A DNA stretch of 64,000 bases from Terrabacter sp040702505 (GTDB taxonomy: Bacteria > Actinomycetota > Actinomycetes > Actinomycetales > Dermatophilaceae): positions 62,001 through 126,000 of the forward strand of contig NZ_JBFBLC010000004.1 of assembly GCF_040702505.1 (NCBI RefSeq). The letters run 5' to 3'. A model generated the notes under the pieces. That model made no database searches. It was not told where the DNA came from and saw nothing but the letters and a program-made list of their open reading frames with translations. The translations under genes were made by a program, and so were the position numbers. Of this stretch, positions 1 to 7,889 are shown one piece after another; positions within the stretch are counted from its first letter, which is position 1; every line of letters begins with the position of its first letter.

Positions 1-47
1 GCAGCAAGGGTAGGAGAGCTCTTCCAGGTACGCGGGGTGTCCCTTTT
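1..47 (+). ncRNA. ffs: possible 3' half of small SRP RNA (4.5S), cut by window edge
   Basis: The first 47 bases resemble the 3' half of a small bacterial SRP RNA: a GCAGCAAGGGTA segment like the conserved loop after the GGAAGG motif, then a GC-rich arm (GTACGCGGGGTGTCCC) and a short T-rich run (CTTTTGT) that could end transcription. The 5' half, which should pair with this arm, lies outside the window, so the fold cannot be tested. The ffs gene lies near dnaX in several actinobacteria, and dnaX starts 9.4 kb further on. This is recognition of a short pattern only. Confidence 0.4.
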
Positions 48-78
48 GTCAGGGCAGCTACCCGTCACGGCGGCTGTG

Positions 79-1161
79 TCAGGGCAGCGGCGCCGTCGTG
101 GTGCCGACCCGCAGGTCGACCGGCTGCGTGACGCTCCGCGGGCGCCTGCCGTCGAGGCGCCGGCGCACCAGGGTGCCGAGGGTGCGACCCTTCTCGCGGC
201 CGTGCTGGTCCATCGTCGTCAGGCGGTGCGGCAGCCACGGCAGGTCCACGCCGTCGAAGCCGGTGACGCTGAGGTCCTCCGGGACGCGCAGCCCGAGCTC
301 CTCGGCGGCCAGGATCACCCCGGCGGCGATGACGTCGGACTGGGCCACGACTGCCGTCGGGCGCTCGTGCTCGGGCACGTCGAGCAGGGCCCGGCCCGCG
401 ATGAGGCCGCCCTCGACCGAGGAGCCGTCGCCGGTCTGGACGGCGGGCGCGTCCGTGCCGAACACGTCCCGGAAGCCGAGCAGCCGCCCGACGCTCGGCA
501 CGTAGGCGTCCTTCGGGTGCACCTCGGCGTCGGGCACGCGGCCGGCCGCGCTGGTGGCGAGCATCGGCATGGCGACGTGTGCCACGCGGCGGTGTCCGAG
601 CTCGTGCACGTGGGCGGCGACCGCCGCACCGGCGGCGCGCTCGTCGATGCGCACCTGGGTGATGCGCCGGTCGTTGGGCACGCCAGTGCTGAACATCGGT
701 ATGCCGCGGGCCGCCAGGTGCTCGACGGCCGGGTGCTCGCCGGGACCGCAGAGCGAGAAGACGACGGCGTCGAGGGCGAGGGGCGCCAGCTGGGGCACCA
801 CCGACTCCGGGTCCTTGGTGGACTGGCCGATGAGAAGCATGCCGGTAGGGACCTCCTCCAGCACCTCCGCCAGCCCGTCGAGGACCGCGATGGCGAAGGG
901 GTCGCGGAACGCCATGCGCAGCCGACCCTCGACGAGCACCCCGATAGCCCCCGAGCGACCCTGCCGCAGCGACGACGCGAGCGGGTTGGGGCCGGCGAAG
1001 CCCAGCTCCGCGGCGGCCGCCCGGACCCGCTCGGCGGTGGAGGTGGCGACCGGTCCCTTGCCGCTGTAGACGAGCGAGGCCGTGGACACCGAGACCCCGG
1101 CCCGCTCGGCGACGTCACGCAGCGTCGGGCGGGGGCTGTCCGCTTGACCTCGGGGAACCAT
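79..1161 (-). CDS. LacI-family transcriptional regulator
   Basis: A 360-residue LacI/GalR-type repressor. The N-terminal helix-turn-helix lies at about residues 13-34 (TLRDVAERAGVSVSTAS), followed by a hinge and a periplasmic-binding-protein-like effector domain with typical blocks such as the segment ending ITQVRIDERAAG and the C-terminal LTTMDQHG. I chose the ATG at 1161 (a second ATG is at 1170), because longer versions would read through the operator palindromes and into the divergent MFS gene. The gene is divergent from the MFS permease. Two palindromes between them suggest it represses both genes. The ligand is unknown, probably a sugar or a related small molecule transported by the neighbour. 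Confidence 0.9.
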   Translation of the reverse strand: MVPRGQADSPRPTLRDVAERAGVSVSTASLVYSGKGPVATSTAERVRAAAAELGFAGPNPLASSLRQGRSGAIGVLVEGRLRMAFRDPFAIAVLDGLAEVLEEVPTGMLLIGQSTKDPESVVPQLAPLALDAVVFSLCGPGEHPAVEHLAARGIPMFSTGVPNDRRITQVRIDERAAGAAVAAHVHELGHRRVAHVAMPMLATSAAGRVPDAEVHPKDAYVPSVGRLLGFRDVFGTDAPAVQTGDGSSVEGGLIAGRALLDVPEHERPTAVVAQSDVIAAGVILAAEELGLRVPEDLSVTGFDGVDLPWLPHRLTTMDQHGREKGRTLGTLVRRRLDGRRPRSVTQPVDLRVGTTTAPLP

Positions 1162-1174
1162 GCCGGGCATGCTA

Positions 1175-1203
1175 TCGAAACGTTTCGAGTCGAAACGATT
1201 CGA
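1175..1203. promoter_or_regulatory. double palindromic operator between lacI-type gene and MFS gene
   Basis: TCGAAACGTTTCGA (1175-1188) is a perfect 14-bp palindrome. TCGAAACGATTCGA (1190-1203) is a near-perfect copy whose centre is 15 bp away. The central CG step and the AAACG half-site are typical of LacI-family operators. The pair lies 13 bp before the regulator start and 40 bp before the divergent MFS start. The inference is autoregulation plus control of the transporter. Confidence 0.8.
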
Positions 1204-1243
1204 ACCAGTCGAAGCGCTGCCCGACCTTTGAGAGGCTTTCTGC

Positions 1244-2461
1244 ATGTCCGCCAGCCCGTTGTCGCCCGCCACCGTGCGAACGGCTCGTACGGCCGTCTTC
1301 ACGGCGTTCGCGCTCAACGGTGCGGCGTTCGCGGCCTTCGCCTCACGCGTACCGGACGTCAAGCACGAGCTGGGCCTGTCGGCCGGTCAGCTGGGGCTCA
1401 CGCTGCTGGCGGCCTCCCTCGGCTCGGTCCTCGGACTGCCGCTGTCGGGCTGGATCGTGCACCACCTCGGCGCCGCGCGCACCCTCCTCGGGGCGGCTGT
1501 CGTCCAGTCCGTCGGCATCGTGGGGGTCGGCATCGGAGTCAACGGCGTGGACAACCGGGCGGTCGTCATGGCCGGCCTGTTCCTCGTCGGGATGGGCACG
1601 GGCATCTTCGACGTCGGCATGAACCTCGAGGGCGCCTCGGTCGAGCGTCTCCTCGGCCGCTCGATCATGCCCCACTTCCACGCCGCGTTCAGTGGCGGCA
1701 CCGTCGCCAGCGCGCTCGTCGGCGCCGGCCTGTCCTACCTGCACGTGCCGGTCGCGGCGCACCTGCTCGGCGTCGTCGTCCTGCTGCTCGTCATCACCCC
1801 GTGGTTCCTGCGAGCCTTCCTGCCGCGCTCGGTCGAGACCGACGAGCAGGGCGAGGAGGTCAAGCAGAAGGCCGGCATCGGAGCCGCGTGGCTCGAGCCG
1901 CGCACGCTGCTCATCGGCGTCGTCGTCCTCGCGGCGGCCTTCACCGAGGGCACCGCGAACGACTGGGTCGCCGTGGCGCTGTCGGACGGCTACGGCCTCG
2001 AGCGGTGGGTCGGTGTCGTCGGCTTCGCCGTCTTCCTCTCGGCGATGACCGCCGGGCGCCTCGTCGGCACCCGCGTCCTCGACCGGCGTGGGCGGGTGCC
2101 CGTCCTGCGGGTGCTCTTCGTGTCGGCCGTCGTCGGCTGTGTGCTCGTCGTCTTCGGCGGCCCGGTGCTGGCGTTCGTCGGTGCCGCGGTCTGGGGCATC
2201 GGTGCCAGCCTCGGCTTCCCCGTCGGCATGAGCGCTGCCGCGGACGAGCCGAGGCGGGCCGCGGCGCGCATGAGCGTCGTCTCGACCATCGGCTACACCG
2301 CCTTCCTGGCCGGCCCGCCACTGCTCGGCTTCCTCGGTGACCACGTCGGCGTGCTGCACTCGCTGCTCGTCGTCGGGGCGATGGCGGTCATCGCCCTGCT
2401 GGCGCTCCCCGCAGTCCGCGAGCCGGCGCGCCAGCCAGCGCAGGCGCCCGCGCACCACTGA
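1244..2461 (+). CDS. MFS transporter, YbjJ-like
   Basis: A 405-residue, about 12-helix major facilitator permease. The N-terminal stretch FALNGAAFAAFASRVPDVK followed by ELGLSAGQLGLTLL is the arrangement seen in YbjJ-type MFS proteins. Helices alternate with short loops to the C-terminus, which ends in a short Pro/Ala tail (QPAQAPAHH). It starts at ATG 1244 after GAGAGG. It is divergent from the LacI-type regulator across the twin operator, so its expression is probably induced by that regulator's ligand. The substrate cannot be read from the sequence. A sugar or a small metabolite is likely. Confidence 0.85.
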   Translation: MSASPLSPATVRTARTAVFTAFALNGAAFAAFASRVPDVKHELGLSAGQLGLTLLAASLGSVLGLPLSGWIVHHLGAARTLLGAAVVQSVGIVGVGIGVNGVDNRAVVMAGLFLVGMGTGIFDVGMNLEGASVERLLGRSIMPHFHAAFSGGTVASALVGAGLSYLHVPVAAHLLGVVVLLLVITPWFLRAFLPRSVETDEQGEEVKQKAGIGAAWLEPRTLLIGVVVLAAAFTEGTANDWVAVALSDGYGLERWVGVVGFAVFLSAMTAGRLVGTRVLDRRGRVPVLRVLFVSAVVGCVLVVFGGPVLAFVGAAVWGIGASLGFPVGMSAAADEPRRAAARMSVVSTIGYTAFLAGPPLLGFLGDHVGVLHSLLVVGAMAVIALLALPAVREPARQPAQAPAHH

Positions 2462-2489
2462 CCCCCGCCTCGTCGCCCCCGGTCCAGTC

Positions 2490-2667
2490 GAGAGCGCGCC
2501 CCGTCCCACTCGAGAGCGCGCCCCGTCCCACTCGAGAGCGCGCCCCGTCCCACTCGAGAGCGCGCTCAACCACAGCGGAGGGGTCGTTTCGGCGATGACG
2601 CTGTGACGGGGCGCGCTCTCGAGTGTTGAAGAGTGCGCAGTCGAGTGTTATTGAGCGCGCTCTCGAG
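2490..2667. repeat. family 2 intergenic repeats: 22-bp tandem units and a 17-bp inverted repeat
   Basis: Three identical 22-bp units occupy 2490-2511, 2512-2533 and 2534-2555 (each GAGAGCGCGCCCC followed by GTCCCACTC). After them, CTCGAGAGCGCGCTCAA at 2553-2569 has a perfect inverted copy at 2651-2667. A further partial inverted copy (GGGGCGCGCTCTCGAG) lies near 2608-2623. The block lies between the convergent MFS and acetyltransferase genes, so the inverted arms could work as a two-way terminator. No open reading frame here looks real. Confidence 0.85.
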
Positions 2668-2675
2668 GAGAGGGA

Positions 2676-3929
2676 TCAGAAGTACTCGGTGATGTAGGGC
2701 TGGCAGGCGAAGGCTGCGTCGAGGGCGGCGTCCCCGTCGAGGGTGCCACCGGAGGCCAGGCCGGCCTGGCGCAGCCGGGACACCGACCAGCCGCACCAGA
2801 GCGCCGAGAGTCCTCGCGCCTCCACCCGCAAGACGCTCCCGTCATCGTGACGGGTCGAGGCGATCCCGTCCCCGGGCACGCCGACCCCATCAGCTCGCAC
2901 CACCGCCTCGTCGATGCGGCGCGCGGTGCCGCGGCCACCGCCGACGGTCAGCGCCCACCGCCCGGTGTTGCTCGCCGCCTCGGGGTCAGAGACCACGAGG
3001 TCCACCTCGACCGACACCTGCGGGGCAAAGCCGCGAGCACCGAAGGCCGCCGCGAAGTCGATGACCCGGCCCATCCACGGCACTTGCTGCACCTCGGTCG
3101 ACGGGAGGCCACCGACCACGAGAGCGACGGGGTCGCGCGGGTCGAGGTAGGTGTGCACCGTGGGGACCGCTGCCGTCCCCGAGCCGACCACACCCCACAG
3201 GGTCGCCGCGGCCTCCGGGGTGGTGGCGACGAGCTCCTCCACGGTCAGCGCGTCCCCGGACAGGTCGTAGAGCACGTGACCGCCGTCGACGACGTATGCG
3301 TTGAGCTCGTCCCGCTCGAGCGTGCCGCGCAGCGTCGCGACCGACTGGAGCATCGGCCCGCTGACGCCATGACGCGTGCCGGCCTCGCGGGCCACGTCCT
3401 GCAGGCGCTGGGCGTCGTCGGGCCGGGCAGGGCGCAGGCCTGTGGTGGCTGCCTCGCGGTCGGTGCCACGGCGGGAGGTGCCGAGCTCGCGCAGGAGGTG
3501 GCCGGCATACGTGGTCCGCGTCTGGACACCGCCGATCTCGTAGCCCGAGCGGCGGTAGAGGCTCGGCGTGGTCGGGAACAGGCACGAGACGACGTCGCCG
3601 AGCTCGCCCATCCGCGTGATGAGCGCCCGGGTCAGCGTCGTCGCGACGCCGCGTCCGCGGGCGCTCGGCTCGACGTAGACCCCGGCGACACCGCCCATGC
3701 GCAGGTGGCGCCCGCCCCAGGCCTGCTCGTACGGGCGGATTCGGCCGGCTCCGAGCACGGTGTCCGACTCGTCGACGACCGCGATCATCCGGCCGTCGAG
3801 CGTCTCGGCCGAGACCCGCTGCCACCAGGCGTCGCCGCCGCTCGCCAGCGGCCCGAAGGACCGGGCGCGGATGGCCAGGATCGCGGGCAGGTCGGCCTCG
3901 ACGACGTCTCGCGTGCGCAGCTCGCTCAT
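2676..3929 (-). CDS. Eis-like GNAT N-acetyltransferase
   Basis: A 417-residue Eis-family enzyme: an N-terminal GNAT domain, a second divergent GNAT-like domain and a C-terminal sterol-carrier-like domain. The acetyl-CoA loop is ARGRGVA at about 90-96. Tyr130 in SLYRRSGYEIGG corresponds to the catalytic general acid Tyr of Eis. The protein ends in TEYF, and Eis enzymes use the C-terminal carboxylate as a base. The length matches the family (about 400 residues). The ATG at 3929 follows a TAGGTT -10 box by 7 nt, which suggests a leaderless mRNA. Substrates of such enzymes include amines, some aminoglycosides and lysines. The one used here is unknown. Confidence 0.85.
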   Translation of the reverse strand: MSELRTRDVVEADLPAILAIRARSFGPLASGGDAWWQRVSAETLDGRMIAVVDESDTVLGAGRIRPYEQAWGGRHLRMGGVAGVYVEPSARGRGVATTLTRALITRMGELGDVVSCLFPTTPSLYRRSGYEIGGVQTRTTYAGHLLRELGTSRRGTDREAATTGLRPARPDDAQRLQDVAREAGTRHGVSGPMLQSVATLRGTLERDELNAYVVDGGHVLYDLSGDALTVEELVATTPEAAATLWGVVGSGTAAVPTVHTYLDPRDPVALVVGGLPSTEVQQVPWMGRVIDFAAAFGARGFAPQVSVEVDLVVSDPEAASNTGRWALTVGGGRGTARRIDEAVVRADGVGVPGDGIASTRHDDGSVLRVEARGLSALWCGWSVSRLRQAGLASGGTLDGDAALDAAFACQPYITEYF

Positions 3930-3936
3930 GCCCTGA

Positions 3937-3942
3937 AACCTA
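3937..3942 (-). promoter_or_regulatory. -10 box of eis-like gene (leaderless pattern)
   Basis: Read on the minus strand, TAGGTT ends 7 nt before the ATG at 3929 and no Shine-Dalgarno sequence lies between. This matches the leaderless arrangement repeated at many genes in this window. Confidence 0.5.
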
Positions 3943-3977
3943 ACGAGTGCGCCGGCGCGGGGGCGGCCGGGCCTTTC

Positions 3978-5423
3978 TCAGGTGCGGTGCAGGTAGGTCT
4001 GGCGCCGCACCCGCGACACCGCCCAGGCGAGCACCGCGTAGACGAGCCAGCTCACCACCGACAGCCCGGTGTAGCTGCCGCTCTTGGTCAGGACCACCAC
4101 GAGCGAGCCGAGCACGACCACGGTGAGGGCGGGGACGGCATACCAGAGCGCCACCGTCTGGGGCCGCAGCACGAAGGTCGGGGAGCCGCGGAAGGCCGCG
4201 AGCACATTGGTCGACACGAGCAGCACGAGCACGAGCCACAGCGACAGCGGGGCGCTCACCGGCAGCGAGCCGAGCGCGGCTGAGACGCCGACCCAGAAGC
4301 CGAGCACGATCGCCGTCAGCACGGTCGGCACGGTGATGTGCGCGACCGCCTCGGTGACCTCCCCGGTGCCGAGCAGCGAGGGCGTGCCGACGTTGTCGGC
4401 CTGCAGCCGCAGGCCCTCGGCCCACGCGCCGAAGCCGAGGTAGAGCGGCAGCAGCCCGATCGTCGCGGCGATGCTCGGCGCCGCGGGCTGCGTGAAGGCC
4501 CACGTGACGATCGCCCCACCGAGGAGGCTTAGCCCCAGGCCCGAGAGGAAGGCGCCGGGAGTGCGGCGCAGCCCGAGGAGGTCACGGCGCACGAGGACGA
4601 GGAAGGGGTGCCCCGCGCGCAGTCGGGCGGAGCGGCCGTGCCGGACCGGCCGCGTCAGGGCAAGGCGGGCGGTGCGCAGGTTGCCGGTCAGCGCCGACCC
4701 CGCCATCGTCGACGTGTTGGCCGAGTGGGTCCGCAGGGACTCGGAGTGCAGCTCGCGCAGCGCGTCGCGCACCCGCCACAGCAGGCTGAGCCCGCGGTCG
4801 GGGCCGGGCCACGACCGCACCTGCGACCACAGCCACAGCCGGGTCGCGAGCACCCCGAGCGCCGCCCCGGCGAGGGTCGTCACGACGACGGTCCCGATGC
4901 CGCTGAGGTGCGCGAACGCCAGGCCGCCACCGATGGTGAGACCGCTCAGGGCGCCGACGAACAGCCCGCCGATCGCCGCATAGCGCCACCAGCGCCGCAG
5001 GGCGACGGCCCGGTCGATCGGGGCCGGTAGCACGAGGTCGATCCACGGCATGGGCGGCACCACGGGCCCGCGGAAGCGCCCCGCGAACACGACGGCGCCG
5101 AGGAGGGCGGCCACGGACACGACGAGCAGGGCGACCGCGACCGGCGAGCTCAGCTGCCGCCCGAGCGAGCCGGGGTCCGACGTGCGGAAGACCGCCTGGA
5201 CGATCGGCAGGCCGTAGACGAGGGCGCCGAGGAAGAGGACGTAGCCGGCATACAGCCCCTGCCGCCTGGCCTTGCGCGCGGCCTCGCCGCCGATGACCCA
5301 GTCGGCCTGGCCGAGCAGGTCGTGGTCGTCGTAGTCGATCTCACCCAGCGGCGCGTCGTCGTGGCCGGTGTCGTCGCCCGTGTCGTATGCCGGCTCGTCG
5401 GCCGGGTGCTCGCGGCTGCTCAT
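3978..5423 (-). CDS. DUF6297-type multi-pass membrane protein, partner of ABC ATPase
   Basis: About 481 residues from the ATG at 5423 (a GTG at 5453, one base after the upstream stop, would add 10). The N-terminal 60 residues are acidic and hydrophilic (DTGDDTGHDDAPLGEIDYDD). About 10 hydrophobic segments follow, arranged in two clusters separated by a soluble stretch (RVRDALRELHSESLRTHSAN). This resembles the actinobacterial DUF6297 family, which sits next to ABC ATPases. It directly follows the ATPase gene, so the two probably form an exporter of unknown substrate. I see no transport motif that names the cargo. Confidence 0.7.
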   Translation of the reverse strand: MSSREHPADEPAYDTGDDTGHDDAPLGEIDYDDHDLLGQADWVIGGEAARKARRQGLYAGYVLFLGALVYGLPIVQAVFRTSDPGSLGRQLSSPVAVALLVVSVAALLGAVVFAGRFRGPVVPPMPWIDLVLPAPIDRAVALRRWWRYAAIGGLFVGALSGLTIGGGLAFAHLSGIGTVVVTTLAGAALGVLATRLWLWSQVRSWPGPDRGLSLLWRVRDALRELHSESLRTHSANTSTMAGSALTGNLRTARLALTRPVRHGRSARLRAGHPFLVLVRRDLLGLRRTPGAFLSGLGLSLLGGAIVTWAFTQPAAPSIAATIGLLPLYLGFGAWAEGLRLQADNVGTPSLLGTGEVTEAVAHITVPTVLTAIVLGFWVGVSAALGSLPVSAPLSLWLVLVLLVSTNVLAAFRGSPTFVLRPQTVALWYAVPALTVVVLGSLVVVLTKSGSYTGLSVVSWLVYAVLAWAVSRVRRQTYLHRT

Positions 5424-5454
5424 CGGGGTGTCCGGGTCTCGGTGAGCTCGCACG

Positions 5455-6111
5455 TCAGCGGGCCGGGGCCACGTCGACGACGTGAGTGGCGAGCGTCGCC
5501 GTCAGCTCGGGGTCGTGACAGGCCATCACGACGGTGGCACCGGCCTCGGTGCGCTCGCGGATCAGCTGGCCGACGACCTGCCGCTTGGCAGTGTCGAGCC
5601 GCTGCTCCGGCTCGTCGAGGAGCACGACGCTGGCGGGCCGCGAGAAGGTCAGCGCCAGGCGGAAGAGCTGCTCCTGGCCGGAGCTCAGCTCGTGCGGGAA
5701 CCGGTCGTCGAGGTGCGCGATGCCCAGGCGGTCCAGCAGGGCCAGGCCCCGCTCGTCGGACGTGGCGGGCGCGCCGCCCCACGTCGAGTCGATGAGGACG
5801 AGGTGGTCGATGAGCGTGAGGTCGCGGTAGGTCGTCGGGGCGCCGAGCAGGGCGGCGACGGCGGCTCGGACGGCGCGGTCGCGCTCGTCGGCCTCGCGCC
5901 CGCCGATGGTCGCGGTGCCGGTCGAGGGAGCGAGCAGGCCCCCGATGATCCGCAGGAGGGTCGTCTTGCCCGAGCCGTTGGGTCCTCGGAGGACGACGCA
6001 CTCGCCCGGATCGGCGCTGACGTCGGTCGGCAGCAGCAGGGTGGTCTCGTCGATCGTCTTGCCGACGCCCTGAGCCCGCACCTCGCCGGCCAGCACCGCG
6101 ACCGCACCCAT
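5455..6111 (-). CDS. ABC transporter ATP-binding protein
   Basis: A compact 218-residue ABC ATPase. Walker A is GPNGSGKTT (43-51), the signature is LSSGQEQ (142-148), Walker B is SVVLLDEPE (161-169) and the switch histidine is His199 in MACHDPE. All the motifs needed for ATP hydrolysis are present. It is the first gene of a two-gene unit. Its stop codon is followed almost at once by the membrane partner, which supports a heteromeric transporter. Upstream, at 6227-6353, lies a cluster of family 1 intergenic repeats rather than a clear promoter. Confidence 0.9.
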   Translation of the reverse strand: MGAVAVLAGEVRAQGVGKTIDETTLLLPTDVSADPGECVVLRGPNGSGKTTLLRIIGGLLAPSTGTATIGGREADERDRAVRAAVAALLGAPTTYRDLTLIDHLVLIDSTWGGAPATSDERGLALLDRLGIAHLDDRFPHELSSGQEQLFRLALTFSRPASVVLLDEPEQRLDTAKRQVVGQLIRERTEAGATVVMACHDPELTATLATHVVDVAPAR

Positions 6112-6226
6112 CTGCTCTTCCCTTCATCGGTCTGCACGGCGCCAGCAGGAGTCCACCGGGCGACCACCCGTCGAGGACACCGTATGCCGTCCGGCTCCGA
6201 GCGCGCTGAGCGAGCCGTCCCGCCCC

Positions 6227-6358
6227 CTCGACGTGGTGACGCAAAGTGCCCACTCGACGTGGTGACGCAAAGTGCCCACTCGACGTACGTCGAGTGGGCA
6301 CTTTGCTGCAGGTGTCCACAGCGCGTCGAACCGCAACGTCGAGTGGGCACTTTGCGAC
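6227..6358. repeat. family 1 repeat cluster (4 copies of AAAGTGCCCACTCGAC)
   Basis: The 16-mer is at 6243-6258 and 6269-6284 in one orientation (26-bp tandem unit), and inverted at 6289-6304 and 6338-6353. The copies at 6269 and 6289 form a short hairpin around ACGT. The copy at 6289 continues into TGCAGGTGTCCACAG, which is the extended half-element also found at 50 and 53 kb. It sits upstream of the ABC unit and downstream of the DUF3817 gene. Confidence 0.9.
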
Positions 6359-6373
6359 GGCCGCGGCCGGCGC

Positions 6374-6835
6374 TCAGCCCTGCTTGCCGACGGGTGGGCC
6401 GACGAGGAGAGCGACACCGGTGAGGGCGAGCACGGCGACGACCCCGACGCCGACTGCCACCGCGGGCTTGGCGAGGAGGGCTGCGACGAGGCGCTCGGCG
6501 GGGTTGGTCGGGGTCTCGCCGTCGCGGCCGAGGCGCCAGCGGCCGTCGAGGCGACCGCGCCGCTCGAGGCGCCGCTCCCACCACACGGTGAGGAAGGGAG
6601 GCACGGCGCTCAGCAGGCCGAGCAGCCCCTCACGCGCGGTCCAGCGCTGGTTGACCCAGAGCAGCACCGTGACCAGGCAGAAGGCGATGAAGACGACGCC
6701 GTGCGCCATGCCGAAGACCTTGACGCCGAGATCGGTCGTCTTGGTGACGTACTTGAGGACCATCCCCAGCAGGAGCAGCGCCCACGTCACCACCTCCGCG
6801 GCGGCGATGCGGCGGTACAGGGTGCGAGGGCTCAT
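6374..6835 (-). CDS. DUF3817 family membrane protein
   Basis: A 153-residue protein starting at the ATG at 6835, preceded by TAGGAG. Three or four hydrophobic helices are visible (VVTWALLLLGMVLKYV, VFGMAHGVVFIAFCLVTVLL, LLGLLSAVPPFLTVWW and a C-terminal VVAVLALTGVALLVG). The FGMAHGVVF block and the short central loop are typical of DUF3817 proteins. The function is unknown. The C-terminal quarter (about 35 residues, including the last helix) is longer than the usual core of the family. It is a single gene, downstream of egtD on the same strand. Confidence 0.8.
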   Translation of the reverse strand: MSPRTLYRRIAAAEVVTWALLLLGMVLKYVTKTTDLGVKVFGMAHGVVFIAFCLVTVLLWVNQRWTAREGLLGLLSAVPPFLTVWWERRLERRGRLDGRWRLGRDGETPTNPAERLVAALLAKPAVAVGVGVVAVLALTGVALLVGPPVGKQG

Positions 6836-6908
6836 GCGGCGTCTCCTACGTCGTGTCGTACTTGGCTGCCACAGTCTCACCCAGACCTCGACGCAGCGCC
6901 CAATCGGG

Positions 6909-7889
6909 TCATCCCTCCCGGCGGGCGAGGGTCAGCGCGAAGTCGCCCTCGGCGTCGGTCCAGGTGCGTTCGACACCGAAGCCCGCAGCAGCCAGCTCGT
7001 CGCGAAGCCGTTCGGGTCGGAACTTCGTCGAGATCTCGACCCGGATCTCCTCGCCGTGCGTGAGGTCGATGACCAGGTCGGCGCCCGGGATGGTCACCCG
7101 GTGCGGCATGTCCGCTCGCAGGCGCAGGTCCATCCGCTCCTGCCGAGGGTCCCAGAACGGGACGTAGGAGAACGCCTCGACGTCGAAGTCGGCGCCGAGC
7201 TCGCGGTTGAGCACGTGGAGGCAGTTGGCCACGAACTTCGCCGTGACGCCCTGGCTGTCGTCGTAGGCCGCGATGAGCCGGTCGGTGCTCTTGACGAGGT
7301 CGGTGCCGAGCAGGAACCAGTCACCGGGCTCGAGGCTGTCGCGCAGGGCTCCGAGGAAGGCGGCGCGTTCCTCGACGTAGAAGTTGCCGATGGTCCCGCC
7401 CAGGAAGGCCACCAGGCGTCGGCCCCCGCGCGGCAGGTGGCCGAGGTGCAGGGTGAAGTCGCCGACGAGCGCCTCGACCCGCATGGAGGGGTAGCGCTCG
7501 GAGAGCATCGTGGCGGCGTCGCGCAGGGTCTGCTCCGACACGTCGACGGGCACGAAGCACTCGAGGTTGCCGGCAGTGGCGAAGGCGTCGAGCAGCGTGC
7601 GCGTCTTGTCGCTCGTGCCGCTGCCGAGCTCGACGACGGTCGTCGCGTCGCAGGCGGCGACGATGTCGGCGGCGTGGTCGCGCAGGATGGCCCGCTCGCA
7701 CTCGGTCGGGTAGTACTCGGGCAGCCGGGTGATCTCGTCGAAGAGGTCGGAGCCGGCGTGGTCGTAGAGCCACTTCGGCGGCAGGGTCCGCGGCTGCGAA
7801 CCGAGCCCCCGGCGTACGTCGTCGACGAGCGCCCCGGAAGCCCAGTCGGGGTCGAGGGCGACGGTGACGACGGGCTCGCGGGCGGTCAC
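6909..7889 (-). CDS. egtD: L-histidine N(alpha)-methyltransferase, ergothioneine biosynthesis
   Basis: A 326-residue SAM-dependent enzyme that trimethylates the alpha-amine of histidine to hercynine. The family block YYPTECE is at about 59-65, and the SAM-binding motif VVELGSGTSDKT is at about 85-96. The GTG at 7889 overlaps the egtB stop codon as GTGA, so it is translationally coupled. The order egtB-egtD gives the two core steps: EgtD makes hercynine and EgtB adds sulfur. No egtC or egtE is adjacent. Confidence 0.93.
   Translation of the reverse strand: MTAREPVVTVALDPDWASGALVDDVRRGLGSQPRTLPPKWLYDHAGSDLFDEITRLPEYYPTECERAILRDHAADIVAACDATTVVELGSGTSDKTRTLLDAFATAGNLECFVPVDVSEQTLRDAATMLSERYPSMRVEALVGDFTLHLGHLPRGGRRLVAFLGGTIGNFYVEERAAFLGALRDSLEPGDWFLLGTDLVKSTDRLIAAYDDSQGVTAKFVANCLHVLNRELGADFDVEAFSYVPFWDPRQERMDLRLRADMPHRVTIPGADLVIDLTHGEEIRVEISTKFRPERLRDELAAAGFGVERTWTDAEGDFALTLARREG

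Noticed and set aside
37..4283. Very long open frames across the LacI, MFS and Eis regions (767 and 478 codons)
   Set aside because: GC-rich DNA with few stop codons. Their products are low-complexity Arg/Gly/Ala sequence, while LacI, MFS and Eis domains are clear in other frames.
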